This document shows positions 10,651-22,680 of a stretch of 64,000 nt of DNA, in pieces (position 1 is the first letter of the stretch; every line of letters begins with the position of its first letter). The DNA comes from Alopecurus myosuroides. Lineage: Eukaryota; Streptophyta; Magnoliopsida; Poales; Poaceae. The stretch lies in contig CM054062.1 in NCBI GenBank assembly GCA_028641055.1, positions 182,589,958-182,653,957 of the forward strand, given 5' to 3'. The position numbers and the translations under genes are program-made. The notes under the pieces are model-generated. The model was not told the origin of the DNA. It saw only the letters and a program-made list of their open reading frames with translations, and did no database searches.

Positions 10651-12304
10651 GGCTGCTGTTGTGTTAGGGAGGGGGGCCTCGGGGGGTATGTGCTGTTGTT
10701 TCGACGTTAACTGAATTTTTTGGATGCAGCCAATCTGAACCCGAGCGGACAGGAACCATGTCGAACGCTGCAGCGGCTGCTCGCCGGAGGGCCGTGGGGT
10801 TGTGCGAGTAGAGAGGAGGGAGAGGGAGGAGGATCGAGAGGAGGGAGGAGGAGGCGCACCTCACCTTGGCTGATCGCGGAACAGGAGGCGTGGATCGTTG
10901 GGGCGGACAGCAGGTGGTTGCAGCAGGGCGGACAGGAAGTTTTGCGGCGGGAATCCTCGACGGTGGCGGCGGCTCAGTCCCTCCCGGCCCAAGCCGAGGG
11001 GGGGAGAAGGTAGAGGGTGGAGCGGCGGCTCCATTCCCGCCGCTGGCGCGGCCGGAGGGGCCCCGGACGGCCGGCGACCACCGGAGAAAGGTGGAGGTTT
11101 TTGGTGGAAGCTTCAGGTTCAGTACAGAGAAGATACAGGGAGAAAAGAGAGAAGAAGGGATGGCGGCTTGAGGGAAAAGAGAGGGAGCTAGGGTTTAGGG
11201 TTGGGAGAGGGGGAAGGTGAGCTATAAAGGAGAAGGGCCATGGTACGGCAGGCCATCCAGGGGGGGTGGAGATGATCATACGGTGGAGGACATGATCGTA
11301 CTGTGATGACATCTGCAGGAGGAAGAAAGAGTATCGAAGGGGTACTGGGCCAGAAAGAAAATAGGTCGGCTGGGGGAGAAATTGGGCTTTGGTGGCTTCT
11401 CTCTCTCTCTCCTTGCTTTAATCTTTTTATTATTTGTTCTATTTTTTTTTGGCTGAATTGGAAAAGGAAGAGAATGAGGGTTTTGAGGTTAGTAAAAATT
11501 TCAGAAAAAATTGGGTTAACTCCTTTAGGTAATATTAACCAAATGCAAGTTTTGGTATTTCAAATTAATTGAATTATGGGGCTGTTTTGACTTGGAAAGA
11601 ATTTGATTGAAATTTATGGTTAAGTGGTTATTGAAAACAATATTTTAATTATGGTGATCAAATGATTTTAACTGAAAACAAATGATTAGTAATTGTGTTG
11701 CAATTTTTATAAGATCAACATGTTTTCTGTTTTGGAAAATGTGGTTTGAATTTGATTGTGAATTGATTCAGATGAGTTATTAAATAGAAATAACAAGTTA
11801 ATGGTTCTATTTAAATAGAAACAACTAGTTGTTTTAATTGAAACTTTTTATTTGGAAAGTGTAACATAACAAGTATGAACAATTATTTGGATGTTGGTTT
11901 GGAGTTTCAAATGGAAAACAAATTGAATTTGAAAAGGGTTTGATTAGTGGATGCATTTTTATAGAAACAAAACAACAGTTTTGAGATCACACTTTAATGG
12001 AAACATATGATTGTTTTATTTTGAAATATCATTTTGGGAAATTGTAACATCACAAGGATGAAACAAAAGGTTTGAATTTTGGTTTGAAATTCAAATAGAA
12101 AACAAAGGAAAACAAAGGAAAACAGTTGGAAAACAAATGAAAACAGAGGAAAACAAATGGAAAACAAGCAAAACAAATGCAACCAACATGATGCCATGAT
12201 GCAAAACATAAAATAACAGAGAGCAAACATCCTAAACGCTTATTTTTCATCCTTGGGATGTCACACTACCTCCACCACCACCTCGTCCTAACATAAACCA
12301 GGCA

Positions 12305-15300
12305 ATGGTGCGCGCTCCCCCGCCTAAGGCCTTCAACTCCAACAACAGGCCTGTCGGGAGGACTGCAAGGGTGAATCATGTCAAGATCGACAAAGCTGAG
12401 GAAGCTCCTGACGTCGTTCTCGGTACATTTCCCGTAAACTCTATTCCAGCTAAAGTGTTGTTTGATACCGGAGCATCACATTCTTTTGTGTCAAAGACCT
12501 TTGCCACAACAAACAACCTAATTGTGATTCGACTAAGCAATCAGATCACTGTTCACTCCCCGGGATCTCAAATGTTGACTTCCAAGATAAGTAAGGACAA
12601 TCAAATCCTAATTGGAGGCCACATATTCCTTGCTTCTCTCATGTTGCTGGGAAATTCTGACATTGATGTCATTCTTGGTATGGATTGGGTGAAGGCCAAT
12701 AAAGCAAGGATTGACTGTGCTCAAAAGTCAATAACTCTGTCCCACCCTTCTGGCCAGATAATCTATTCTCCACATGGTTCAAGTTCCATTCAGATGTGCA
12801 CCCTCAATGCAAAACCTCTACCTTCACTTGAAAATGTTCCGGTGGTTTGCGACTTCCCTGACGTCTTTCCAGAAGAGTTGCCAGGAATGCCTCCGGACAG
12901 AGCTGTTGAGTTCGTGATCGAACTTGAACCAGGTACTGCTCCAATCTCTAAGCATCCCTACAAGATAGGAACTCCCGAGCTGAAGTTGTTGAAGGAACAA
13001 ATTGATATGTACATGGAAAAAGGTTACATTCAACCTAGTTCCCCGGCTTGGGGATGTCCAACTCTTTTCGTTGCGAAGAAGGATCAAACAAAGAGAATCG
13101 TTGTTGACTATTGTCCTCTTAACGAGAAAACCATCAAAAACAAGTATCCAATTCCTCGTATCGATGATCTTTTTGATCAACTTGCTGGAGCCTCAATATT
13201 CTCCAAGTTGGACTTGAGAATGGGTTACCATCAAATAAAGATCAGAAAAGAGGATATTCCAAAGACAACCTTCACCACTCGCTACGGTCTATACGAATTC
13301 ACCGTCATGTCCTTTGGTCTCACCAATGCACCGGCGACATTCTCTCGACTCATGAATTATGTCTTCCATGAATACCTCGACAAGTTCGTTGTGGTATATC
13401 TTGATGACATTCTTGTCTACTCAAAATCTGAGGAAGAGCATGAAGAACATCTTCAGCTCACTCTCATGAAGCTTCGCGAAAATCGTCTTTATGCCAAATT
13501 CTCCAAATGTGAGTTCTGGATTTCAGAAGTTGCTTACCTTGGTCATGTCATCTCTTCCAAGGGCATAGCCATTGATCCAGAAAAGGTTAAAGCAATTGTT
13601 GATTGGAAACCTCCAAAGACGGTGAAGCAAGTAAGAAGTTTTCTTGGCTTGGCTAGCTATTGTCGTCGCTTCGTCCCAAACTTTCCAAGATTGCCAAACC
13701 TCTCACTGACCTCACAAAGAAGGACAAGAAGTTCGTCTGATCTCCACAATGTGATGAGAGTTTCAATCTCCTAAAGACTAAACTCACTTCTACACCAGTT
13801 CTGGTTGGCCCAGATCCTTCCAAACCTTTCCAAATATTCTGTGATGCTTCTCTCCAAGGTCTAGGTGCAGTTCTTATGCAAGAACGTCAAGTTGTGGCTT
13901 ATGGTTCACGTCAGTTGAACACACATGAGCTCAATTATCCCACTCATGACCTTGAACTTGCAGCAGTTGTGTTTGCCCTCAAGAAATGGAGACAATACTT
14001 GTTGGGTAATCGCACTGAAATCTTTTCCGATCATAAGAGTCTGAAGTACATCTTCACTCAACCAGATCTAAACCTCAGGCAAAGGAGATGGATTGAAAAG
14101 ATTAAAGACTTTGATCTTACCATTTCTTACACTCCAGGCAAGGCTAATGTTATGGCCGATGCTCTCAGTCGCAAGTCGTATTGCAATAATCTCATGATAA
14201 TGGAAAGCCAACCTCCTCTTCATGAAGAATTCCAGAAGCTGGACCTTGGTCTTGTTCCTCAAGGCTATCTTGCAAACTTGACAGCCAGTCCAACTCTCGA
14301 GGACAAGATTCGTTCTGAACAACTTCGTGATGCTGAAATCAAGAAGATTGTAGAACACATCAAAGCAGGCAATGAGAAATTTGAGTGCTTCTCAATTGAT
14401 GACAAGGGAACTGTGTTCTTCGAAGGACGCATTGCAGTTCCTCAAATTCAAAGTCTCAAAGATGTCATTCTCAAGGAGGCTCATGAAACTCCTCTCTCCA
14501 TACACCCTGGAAGTACAAAGATGTACCAGGATCTCAAGACACTGTATTGGTGGCCTAGCATGAAACGTGAAATTGCTCAATACGTTTCTGAATGCGACGT
14601 TTGTCAACGTGTTAAGGCAGTTCATCAGAAAACAGCCGGTCTTCTCCAACCTCTGAAAATCCCTGAGTGGAAGTGGGACATGATTGAAATGGACTTCGTC
14701 ACTGGTTTTCCAAAGTCCAAGAGGGGCAACAATGCAATCTTCATTGTCATTGATCGACTCACTAAAGTAGCTCACTTCTTTCCTGTCAACGAGACAATCT
14801 CAGCTAGTCAGTTAGCAGAGCTCTACACAACAAAGATTGTTCCTCTTCATGGTGTTCCATTGGAAATAAGCTCAGACCGTGGAAGCATCTTGACTTCTCA
14901 TTTCTGGAAGAGCTTTCAAGAAGCCTTGGGCACCAAGCTTCTGTTCAGCACAGCCTACCATCCTCAGTCTCAAGGGCAAGTCGAAAGAGTCAATCAGATT
15001 CTCGAGGATATGCTCAGAGCATGTGGTCTCTCTTTTGGCATGAAATGGGAGGAATGTCTTCCATATGCTGAATTCTCCTACAACAACAGCTTCCAGGCAA
15101 GCCTAGGCATGGCACCATTTGAGGCTCTCTATGGCCGCAGATGCAGGAGTCCAATCAGTTGGTCTGGAGCTGGTGAACGTTCACTCTTAGGCCCTGACAT
15201 TGTTATCGAGGCCGAAGAGAAAGTTCGCATCATTCGTGACAATCTCAAGATTGCTCAGTCTCGTCAGAAAAGCTACTATGACAGCAAACACAGGGACATG

Positions 15301-15735
15301 GTCTATGCAGCTGGAGACAAAGCATATCTCCGTGTAACTCCCCTCAGAGGCACTCATCGTTTTGGAGTCAAAGGAAAGCTTGCACCAAGATATATTGGTC
15401 CTTTCAACATTCTCTCAAGGCGTGCAGAAAATGCCTATCGTCTTGAACTTCCAGAAAAGCTATCCAAGGTGCACGATGTGTTTCATGTGTCACAGCTAAA
15501 GAGGTTCTTCAAAGATCCAGGTCGTGCAGTTGATCATGATTCCATTGAACTGCAAGAAGACCTCTCTTATGAGGAGCACCCTATTCGCATTCTCGATGAG
15601 ACCGAGCGCAAAACTCGCAACAAGAGCACCAAGTTCTTAAAAGTGCAGTGGTCCCATCATTCCGATAAAGAGGCAACGTGGGAGACCGAAGAGGATCTTC
15701 GCAAGAAGTACCCAGACCTTTTCTCTTCTCAGTAG
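12305..15735 (+). pseudogene. Gypsy pol: protease, RT, RNase H, integrase, chromodomain (one frameshift, one stop)
   Basis: Polyprotein of the plus-strand Gypsy element. Protease active site DTGA at 12464-12475. RT catalytic YLDD at 13397-13408. The RNase H region includes FCDAS and SDHKSLKY. Integrase has a zinc-binding part with CDVC, then the catalytic Asp in MDFV (about 14690), Asp in SDRG (about 14875) and Glu in QVERVNQ (about 14980). The C-terminus has DVFHVSQLKRFF, then a chromodomain-like KVQW...ATWE stretch, ending at TAG 15733-15735. Two lesions: a one-base loss near 13685, at the RT/RNase H connection, and TGA at 13738-13740 where Trp is expected. Otherwise nearly intact, so recently inactivated. 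Confidence 0.95.
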
Positions 15736-15756
15736 GAATCTCGGGGCGCGATTCCT

Positions 15757-15770
15757 TCAAGGGGGGCGTT
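15757..15770 (+). other. Polypurine tract of the Gypsy element
   Basis: CAAGGGGGGCG directly before the 3' LTR start (TGTAAC at 15772). It primes plus-strand DNA synthesis in reverse transcription. Confidence 0.8.
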
Positions 15771-17095
15771 TTGTAACATCCCAAGTATGAAAAACTCCCA
15801 ACTTAGAATGTTTGTTTCTTGATTTTATTTCAAATGCATCATGTCATCATATCCACACATGTTTTGAATTTGAATTTCAAATCAAATGACAAATCAATAT
15901 GTTTCACACTTGGTCTGTTACAACCTTTTCAAATAAAATATTCAAATCAAATAATTAAATTGTTTTCCAAAATTATGAATTGGATTGAATTTTGTAAATG
16001 GTTCAAATAATCTTTCTATTATTAAACCCAAAATGCCAATTCCATTTTAAATTCAAATAATTTGAAATCTCAAAAATTTCAGAACCAAAACTAGTGAATC
16101 TGAACTGTTGGAAAAGGGCAATTCATAAAAATTATTGTTAAAATAAAAACTCCAAAAACCTATTCTTTTTCTCTCTTTGTTTTTCCTACAAAAAAAAGGA
16201 AGCAAACAGAAAAAAAATAGAAGAGAGAGAGAGGAGAGCAACCAGGCCAGCCCAAGTGGGCCGGCCCAGCCACCCAGCCAGCAAGCGCACGCGGCCCGCT
16301 CCCCCCTTCTCCCTCCTCCGTACGGCCAGCGTCACCTGACGCAAGCACGCACCCACACCGCACCTCCCCCCTCTCTACCTGCTCCCATCCCTCCTCCTTT
16401 TCTACCCCGAGAGCCCCCAAACCCTAGCCATCCCTCCTCTCCTTCCTCCTCGCGCCGCCATCATCTCCTCTCCTCTCTGTTTCCCCTTTCTTCCTTCTGA
16501 AAACCCCGAGAGCGACAGGGAGGGACGCCGCCGTCAACACGCCGCCATGGTGCATCTCCGGCCACGCTAGGGAGACGTGCACCACCCCGGGACCCCTGCT
16601 ACCTCTACGACCGCAACGCCAAGCACGAGCCGCCTCAACCACGCCGGAATTTCCCTGTCTCCTCGCCGGCCGTTTCTGAACTTCGTCGTCATCTCGTCGT
16701 CCTCGTCCACGGCAGCCTCTCCCGACTGCTTCAACACACTCACGGTGAGCCACCGCTTCCATCCGAGTCGTTTCCCCGACGATCCGTGGCCTATTTGCGC
16801 AAGTGGAGTTCTGAACCCGAGCACCTCCGCCATGATCGCGCTCTGAGCAAGCCATCGTGCCTCTGTTGTTCCTTCCTCCACCTTGCACGTGTCGTCTGCC
16901 CCTCCTAGTTCACCTCCGCACCCACGCAACACCCTAGCACCGCTAGTTTGTGGTCATCGACGGTGAGCAAGCGCCGCCGTGCCGTCTGCTTCCGCCACGG
17001 ACTGAACAATTGGGTTCAGTTTCGTCAGTTAGCGAGCACACGCTCAGATCTACCTCAAAACGGCGCGGATCTGGTTCCAATCACCACCGTCGAGC

Positions 17096-17148
17096 TAGCC
17101 CAGTGGCACGATCCAGCGGTTCGCAGCGCGCGGTCGCGAGTTCAAACC
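17096..17148 (+). promoter_or_regulatory. tRNA-like unit with A and B boxes in Gypsy LTR
   Basis: TAGCCCAGTGG (A box, 17096-17106) is followed 42 bp on by GAGTTCAAACC (B box, 17138-17148). It is placed at the 3' edge of the GC-rich block, as in the nested element, although the sequence between the boxes differs completely. That suggests the boxes are conserved while the rest is free to change. Confidence 0.5.
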
Positions 17149-18387
17149 CCAGCCGCGCGAATAAATCCACCCCTTTTTGCTTCGCTTGCCACGCACCCAC
17201 GCTGGCCCCACCCGTCAGCGACGTGGTGGCCACGCGAGCGCACACACCCGCGCCACGCAGGCGCCAGCAGGGCGCTGGCCCACTGGCCAGTGACCCAGGG
17301 CTGCTCTGCCCCGCGTAGAAAAGGTTCCAGGGCCCTTTCTGAAATTCTAAATCTTGCACCTAAGCCCCTGGAACAAATCTGATATTTTTAAAATCACATA
17401 ATAGCCCCTGTAATTCAAATTCCTATATCTTTTGCAAATCAAATCCAAATTTAATAAATAAAATATGTTTTCCATACCAAATTTAATTCTCTACATGTTA
17501 AAACCATTTGTATACTGTTTTGAACATTTCAAATGGTTTCAAAAATTCAAATTCAAACAACTCTTTCAAATTTGGTCAAATTCATAACTAATTCAAATTT
17601 AATTCAAATGGCACATGTAAAATATGTTTTCCATGCTAAATTGAACAAGCTTTCCAAATATAAACTTTTTTTTCCTGTTTTGAATAATTAAAATTGGTGA
17701 AATATTTGAATCCTTGTTTAATTCATTTAAAATTGCAAAATTCATAACTTGGGCATAAAAATTCCAAATTCAACAAGCCAAATATGTTTTCCATTCCATT
17801 TTTCATGAAGTTTGCAAATATCAACTTTGTGTTCTGTTTTAAATAAATTAAATTGCTGAAAACAACTGTTTCTTAATTAATGCATTTAAAATTGTCAAAT
17901 TAATAACTTGCTCATTTTAATTCCTTTTTCAACAAATGAAACATGTATTCCACCTAAAATTTTGTGTTCTTTCCAAATATGAATTTTGTTATCTATTTTG
18001 AACAATTAAAATTGGTGAAAACAACAAATGCTTGTGTAACTCATTTAAGAAGCCAAATTTCATAACTTAATAAATAAAATTCCAAACTTGGTAAACAACA
18101 TTTCAAATGAAGCTATTGTTGTTTTCTTATTGTTTTCATCCTCCATGCATCATTCTAATCAACTTTCACATGATGGTTATTTGTAGATCACTTAATTCAA
18201 CTTTAATTCTGGGGCCTTTCTATATGCAACCCAAATTGCATATGGGCCCATTTAATTATGTTACCATGTCAACTAGCTTATCGTTGATGCACCAATTAAA
18301 TTGCCATGCATCATCCCATGTTGTGCATCATGCCATGTTATTGATTGTTTGTCTCTCTGCGTTATTTGTTTGCTTCTTCTCGAATAG

Positions 18388-18465
18388 ACGACGACGTTGA
18401 GACAGACGAGGTTTACGACACTACTTCAGAGGAGTTAGCCCAGTACCAGGCTACTGAGTTTGCAG
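18388..18465 (+). CDS. LTR-encoded acidic middle exon in Gypsy LTR
   Basis: A pyrimidine-rich tract ending CGAATAG precedes a 26-codon segment encoding DDVETDEVYDTTSEELAQYQ. It ends TTTGCAG followed by GCAAGT, the consensus of GC-AG introns. It leaves one base over (phase 1), exactly what the segment at 19677 needs. No start codon is visible; exon 1 would lie in the GC-rich block, where GTGAGC donors occur at about 16745 and 16959. Confidence 0.42.
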
Positions 18466-19676
18466 GCAAGTATTCACTCACATGAACCATTGTGTCCTTT
18501 CCACACTGGATATCGATACTTTCCGTTGTCTATCCTGCTAGCCTTAAGATTCGTTGCTTGTGTTCCGATCCTATCACATGTTATCCTGTAGCCCTGATAT
18601 AGCCTCACCTCCACACCTATAATCCTGTTGCTTGTTGCCTGTGTCTTACTAGCATGCTTAGGGTTGTTTATGCTCGAGTCTGATGTCCGTTATTTTTGTT
18701 ACCTTATTTATTATGTTCTGGGGGCTCGATGTTTAAACAACAACCCGTTAATGTTTGAGGTAATGTTAATTTGATGATAAGGCACCGGCAGGAGGTCAGG
18801 TATGGTTTTGAGGCCTGCTAGTGTCGAACTCAGGAAAAGTTCTTGTCCTCTAGATCCATGATGAGCGCGCTAACCGCATGTGGGAAGCGTGTATGGGCGC
18901 CCCCCTCAACTTTGATTCGATTCGCATCTCGTCCAAATCGCCTCATTTAGTTCGGGTTTTCCATTTGCCGCATGCATATGCAGGTGCGAACCCGAGGCCA
19001 GGGTGGTAACTTTTGTAGTCGGCATTTAGGGAGACACGTTCTTAGAGTGCTATGAGGGTCCCCTTTTCTTCGTGGGGCTTGATTATCCGTGCGCTCAATT
19101 GCACGGGGTTCTTTGGGCTTGATGCGAAGAAGAGTTGGGTTGTGTTGAGTGTCTCGCTTGGTGGGTTTGATCCCCGTCTGGCGGGATATTCTTACGTGTA
19201 CGGCCAAATTGGTGCATCCCTGCAGGGTTAAATCTTCTCGAGAAGCCGTGTTGTCCGCGGTTATGGATGAATTGGTGATAGGGCTGGCTAACAAGGATTA
19301 GACAACTTACACCTAATTAATAATAATTTGACTAGTAATAGGCTTATTGACACAATAACTTGAACCTTCATTAAACCAACTGTGTGGGTTATCCTCGGAT
19401 TGCTTCTTTGGATAAGGGGCGAGATCCAGGATGGGTTTGTTTGAGGTTAGTGGTAGTTGGTTCCGATGCGCTATCTTATCCCCTTCTTTTAGCCGGGTGT
19501 TGTAGCGTGTCTCTGTAGTTGGTTAGGGCAGCCCGCTGCCGCACCTTTGTATCACCTATCTTCCGTTGAACCCAAAGCATCTGTACTTGGTGTTGTCGGG
19601 TACACTTTGGTATCTTGTGCGTCTTGCTTGCCAGTACTCGTCTGTACTGACCCCTTTGGGGCTGCGTGTTCTGCAG

Positions 19677-19741
19677 ACTACGTTTCCGAGGATCCCCATG
19701 GTGGCTACTACGTGGAGTATGACGAGGCTGCTGACGAGTAG
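19677..19741 (+). CDS. LTR-encoded acidic C-terminal exon in Gypsy LTR
   Basis: The acceptor-like TTCTGCAG precedes codons for YVSEDPHGGYYVEYDEAADE and a TAG stop (19739-19741). The stretch is almost unchanged in the diverged LTRs of the nested element, including the stop. Joining 18465 to 19677 keeps the frame. Function unknown; the tail is strongly acidic. Confidence 0.45.
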
Positions 19742-20209
19742 ATAGCGGACCCGGGCAGGATCCGAGACTTCGTGGATGGGCTCCGTTCTTTCGTTTCCGG
19801 CCTCTTAGGCCTATTTGGATCTTGTCTGTACTCAGACACTTTGGATGCTTCCGCTGTGATGTAATGATGACTTGTTGGGACATGTGTCCTCTGCATGACT
19901 GTATTTGCTATCTCTGCTCTAGTGAGAGCTTTTGCCACTTATTTCTATTTCTTTGTATCTTAGAGATTTGTTGTGATATCACTTGTTCAAATGCCGTTGA
20001 CGTACCATGTGTGTATGTTATGAAGTACGTCAATGGAAGTATTCAGATTTCTATTGGATGGTTTCACAGACGATGAATAGTAGAGGATGGTTGTCACACG
20101 TTTACGTGTTGGCCTACTCATATTGAGATGCGGGTGCAGGTAGGCCCCGTAAGCCATTTATCTACTGTTTAGCGGGCTGTGAGTATCATCTAAAAGTCCG
20201 GGTGCGACA

Positions 20210-22680
20210 AGTTGGCTAAAATTACATGTTCATGGTCCAAGGGTGTCCAAAATGGTTAGGCAATGATGTCTCTGGTTCAAGGTTACCAAATGGAACAACT
20301 TCTCTTAAGAAAACATATGCTAATTATTTATAGAAATAATTCTATGTCAAATATACTCCAATAGACAACTTAATACTAAATTAAAATTTAATTTGTCCAA
20401 AAATTATTTTGGGACAGAGGATATTAAATTACACAACCTAAGGTTTCCAAATATATTTTATTTGCAATTTTTGTATTTGTAGAATTTGAATTATGCCAAA
20501 ATTCATCAAACAAGCATATTTAAATTTGAGCCAATTTAAGTTTGTCAAATTTGAATTTGAACAGTGATAAAAGATTCTAAATATTATGAGGATTTCAAAA
20601 AGTCCAAGTTTGCTAAATTTGGCCTTATGGTTAAAAAGATATGATGTTTCTAAGTTCTAGGGACTAAACTGCAAAACATTACTATTTATTTTTATTCGGA
20701 ATTAAATTCAAGAGACTGTTGGGCGCAGATCTGCAATTTTCCGCGTGGTGCGACGGATAAAGTGTGGGCTTGGGCCGGCTACGCACCGCTGTGAGCGACA
20801 GATAACAAGTTGGGCGCTGCCAACTGGGTGAACACGTGGGCTGTTCCTATTGGTTGAAACCGATTCGGTAAGTGATCTATCGCGGGCTGTACGATCAAGA
20901 TCTAACGGCTAATAATGGATCTGGGGGAAAATCTCACCGGCCGGTAGGGTTGGTCGCCGGAAACGGAAGACGGCGGCGCAGTGCTCACGGGATCTTCATG
21001 GCGGCGCGGTTCCGGTTAACCTCCGGGCTCAGGGTGATGACGTTGACGCGCTACGGAGCACGACGAAGTGATTGGTGTTGACGGCGTGGACTCCCGCGTC
21101 GTGGCTCGCCCGCGCGGTGCAGATGGAGTTCGTCGGGGCTCCGGTGAGCTTCGGGTGAGCTCGAACAATGATCCCTGCGGTAAAAAAAATTGAGACAACG
21201 CTCAGGAGGTGCGCGGGATCACGGGGAATCGACAGAGAGAAAAAATGGGGCGGCTCCACCTCGGGTTTTCGTCGGAATCTTCACCGGACGGCGGAGGAAG
21301 CAGCGAGCTCCGGCGAGGGATTTAGAAGGCCTCGGGGCTTGATTGGGGAAGGAGGAAGAGGGGAAACGGAGACGGAATGCGGGGCTATAAAGTGGGAGTC
21401 ACGGGGTAGGAATTACTGCCCTTAATCGGGCGCAATCAAGCGCGGAATCAACGGCTGTAATGTGCATTTTTTGGTTTCCATAGGTTGAAGATGGCCACGT
21501 CATGATGACGTCAGCACATTTTTTTTTCTTCTTTTTCTTTATTAATTCATATATTTTGATTTAAAAATCCAATTGACCTCAAACCAGTTCCCAAAAATTT
21601 GTAAAAACATTATCTTTCAACCAAAACAAGTGTGTGTTGTTTTTCAACACATTACACTTTTCATATTTTTGAAAATATAAATAAATCACTAATAGTGATA
21701 AATGTATGTTTAAAATTAGAAAAGTAATAATATGGGGTTTTGATTAAATAAAATTTCAGAGACATTAAACATGTCAATTATTATTTTTGAAACTCATTTC
21801 ACATCATGTTTATATTTTATATTTTTAAGCTTTCAGTGATTTACTAATAGTAACTTAATTCCATTTTTAAAATATAAATTAAATAAATATAAAAGTGGCT
21901 TAATAAAATTTAGAGTAAAACCACAAGTTATAATATTATTTTTAGTGCCCTCTTTTATGTTATTTTCAAAGCAATGCATTTTATTTTCACACCTTTATGT
22001 TTTAAAACTTGGAATAAAATTATAATTTATTATTAAATGTTTTATTCTTATAAAATATTTTTGAGGCTTAGAACTTTAGGCCTCCTTTGATTCACAGGGT
22101 ATGAAAACTAGAGGAAGGGGAATTTTGTAGGATTGAAGTTCCCTGTCCAATGGAATCCTATGGGCAAAGGAATAAGATGCAGGATTTTTTCATGAGGTCC
22201 AACCTCATGTTAGTTTTCCTGTGAAAATGCACTATGAAATTCCTATGGGAAAAATTCCTACGGGTTACAGTCTGGTGAATCAAACGTCTTTGGAAGGAAA
22301 ATTTCCAACCGGTCCAAATCCTACCAAAATCCTTAGAAAATCCTATGAATCAAAGGAGGCCTTATTGTGGGTTATAAATCCTTTATTTTTGTTGTCATAA
22401 AATATCTTCTAAGTAATATTGGAGTTTTGAACCTTTTAGGTAAAGGTTTGTTAATAAAAAGATATTCCCTTTATATAATGAAACTTATTTTTTAAATAAG
22501 GTTTTAGGGATTTAGGAACAGGGGCATAACTGGATTGGTAATTTCAGTTTCATTGAATTATGTATTGATTCCTTTTGTTTCTTGCTTCTCATTTGATTTT
22601 TGGTGACTTGCATAACATGAAAACAAAAAGTTTCAAATTTTTGTGATTTTTTGCATTTTCCAAAAATCAGGGATGTTACA
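20210..22680 (-). repeat. Partial 3' LTR of the layer-c element
   Basis: It matches 26955-29138 except for a Tourist-type MITE (22079-22361) absent from the partner, plus scattered changes. It stops abruptly at the end of the Gypsy LTR at 20209. Confidence 0.88.
22079..22361. mobile_element. Tourist/Harbinger-type MITE inserted in the LTR
   Basis: A 283-bp element with ends GGCCTCCTTTGATTCA and TGAATCAAAGGAGGCC, flanked by TTA duplications (22076-22078 and 22362-22364). The partner LTR has the empty site, with a single TTA at about 28819, so it inserted after the retrotransposon. It has no coding capacity. Confidence 0.93.

Larger units (their letters stand above)
1582..12265 (-). mobile_element. 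Non-autonomous Gypsy-type element with giant LTRs and about 1-kb internal region (layer e)
   Basis: A complete insertion of 10,684 bp flanked by the perfect 5-bp duplication CTACC (1577-1581 and 12266-12270). Two near-identical direct repeats, 1582-6406 and 7444-12265, are the LTRs. Read on the minus strand each begins TGTAACATCC or TGTGACATCC and ends GGGTGCGACA. The internal part is only 6407-7443. A primer-binding site (minus, 7430-7441) and a polypurine tract (minus, about 6411-6420) fix the orientation. The interior retains scraps of protease and integrase tail, so enzymes must come in trans. This resembles the LARD class of grasses (inference). Confidence 0.95.
7444..12265 (-). repeat. 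5' LTR of nested minus-strand element
   Basis: A 4,822-bp LTR, near-identical partner of 1582-6406. The inner end is followed on the minus strand by the primer-binding site, so this is the 5' LTR that would drive transcription of the element. An extra G near 10999, relative to the other copy, breaks the long proline-rich ORF seen there, suggesting that ORF is not under coding constraint. Confidence 0.95.
1..20209 (+). mobile_element. Ty3/Gypsy chromovirus-type LTR retrotransposon (layer d), 5' end outside window, split by nested element
   Basis: Internal leader, gag, pol and 3' LTR lie on the plus strand; the 5' LTR lies left of the window. The element is split by the minus-strand element at 1582-12265. 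Domain order gag, protease, reverse transcriptase, RNase H, integrase, with a chromodomain-like C-terminus, is that of Ty3/Gypsy chromoviruses; the very long LTR fits the Tekay/Del lineage (inference). It is inserted in an LTR of the minus-strand element that ends at 29138: sequence right of 20209 matches the interior of that LTR at 26960 onward. Gag and pol carry a few stops and a frameshift, so this copy is probably not autonomous now. Confidence 0.9.
15772..20209 (+). repeat. 3' LTR of the Gypsy element
   Basis: A 4,438-bp LTR from TGTAACATCC to GGGTGCGACA, homologous in layout to the nested element's LTR but clearly diverged. It has an AT-rich start, a GC-rich block (16240-17330), a tRNA-like unit (17096-17148), AT-rich DNA to about 18380, and two coding-like segments (18388-18465 and 19677-19741). 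The following AGTTG (20210-20214) is probably the TSD; the left TSD is outside the window. Confidence 0.92.
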
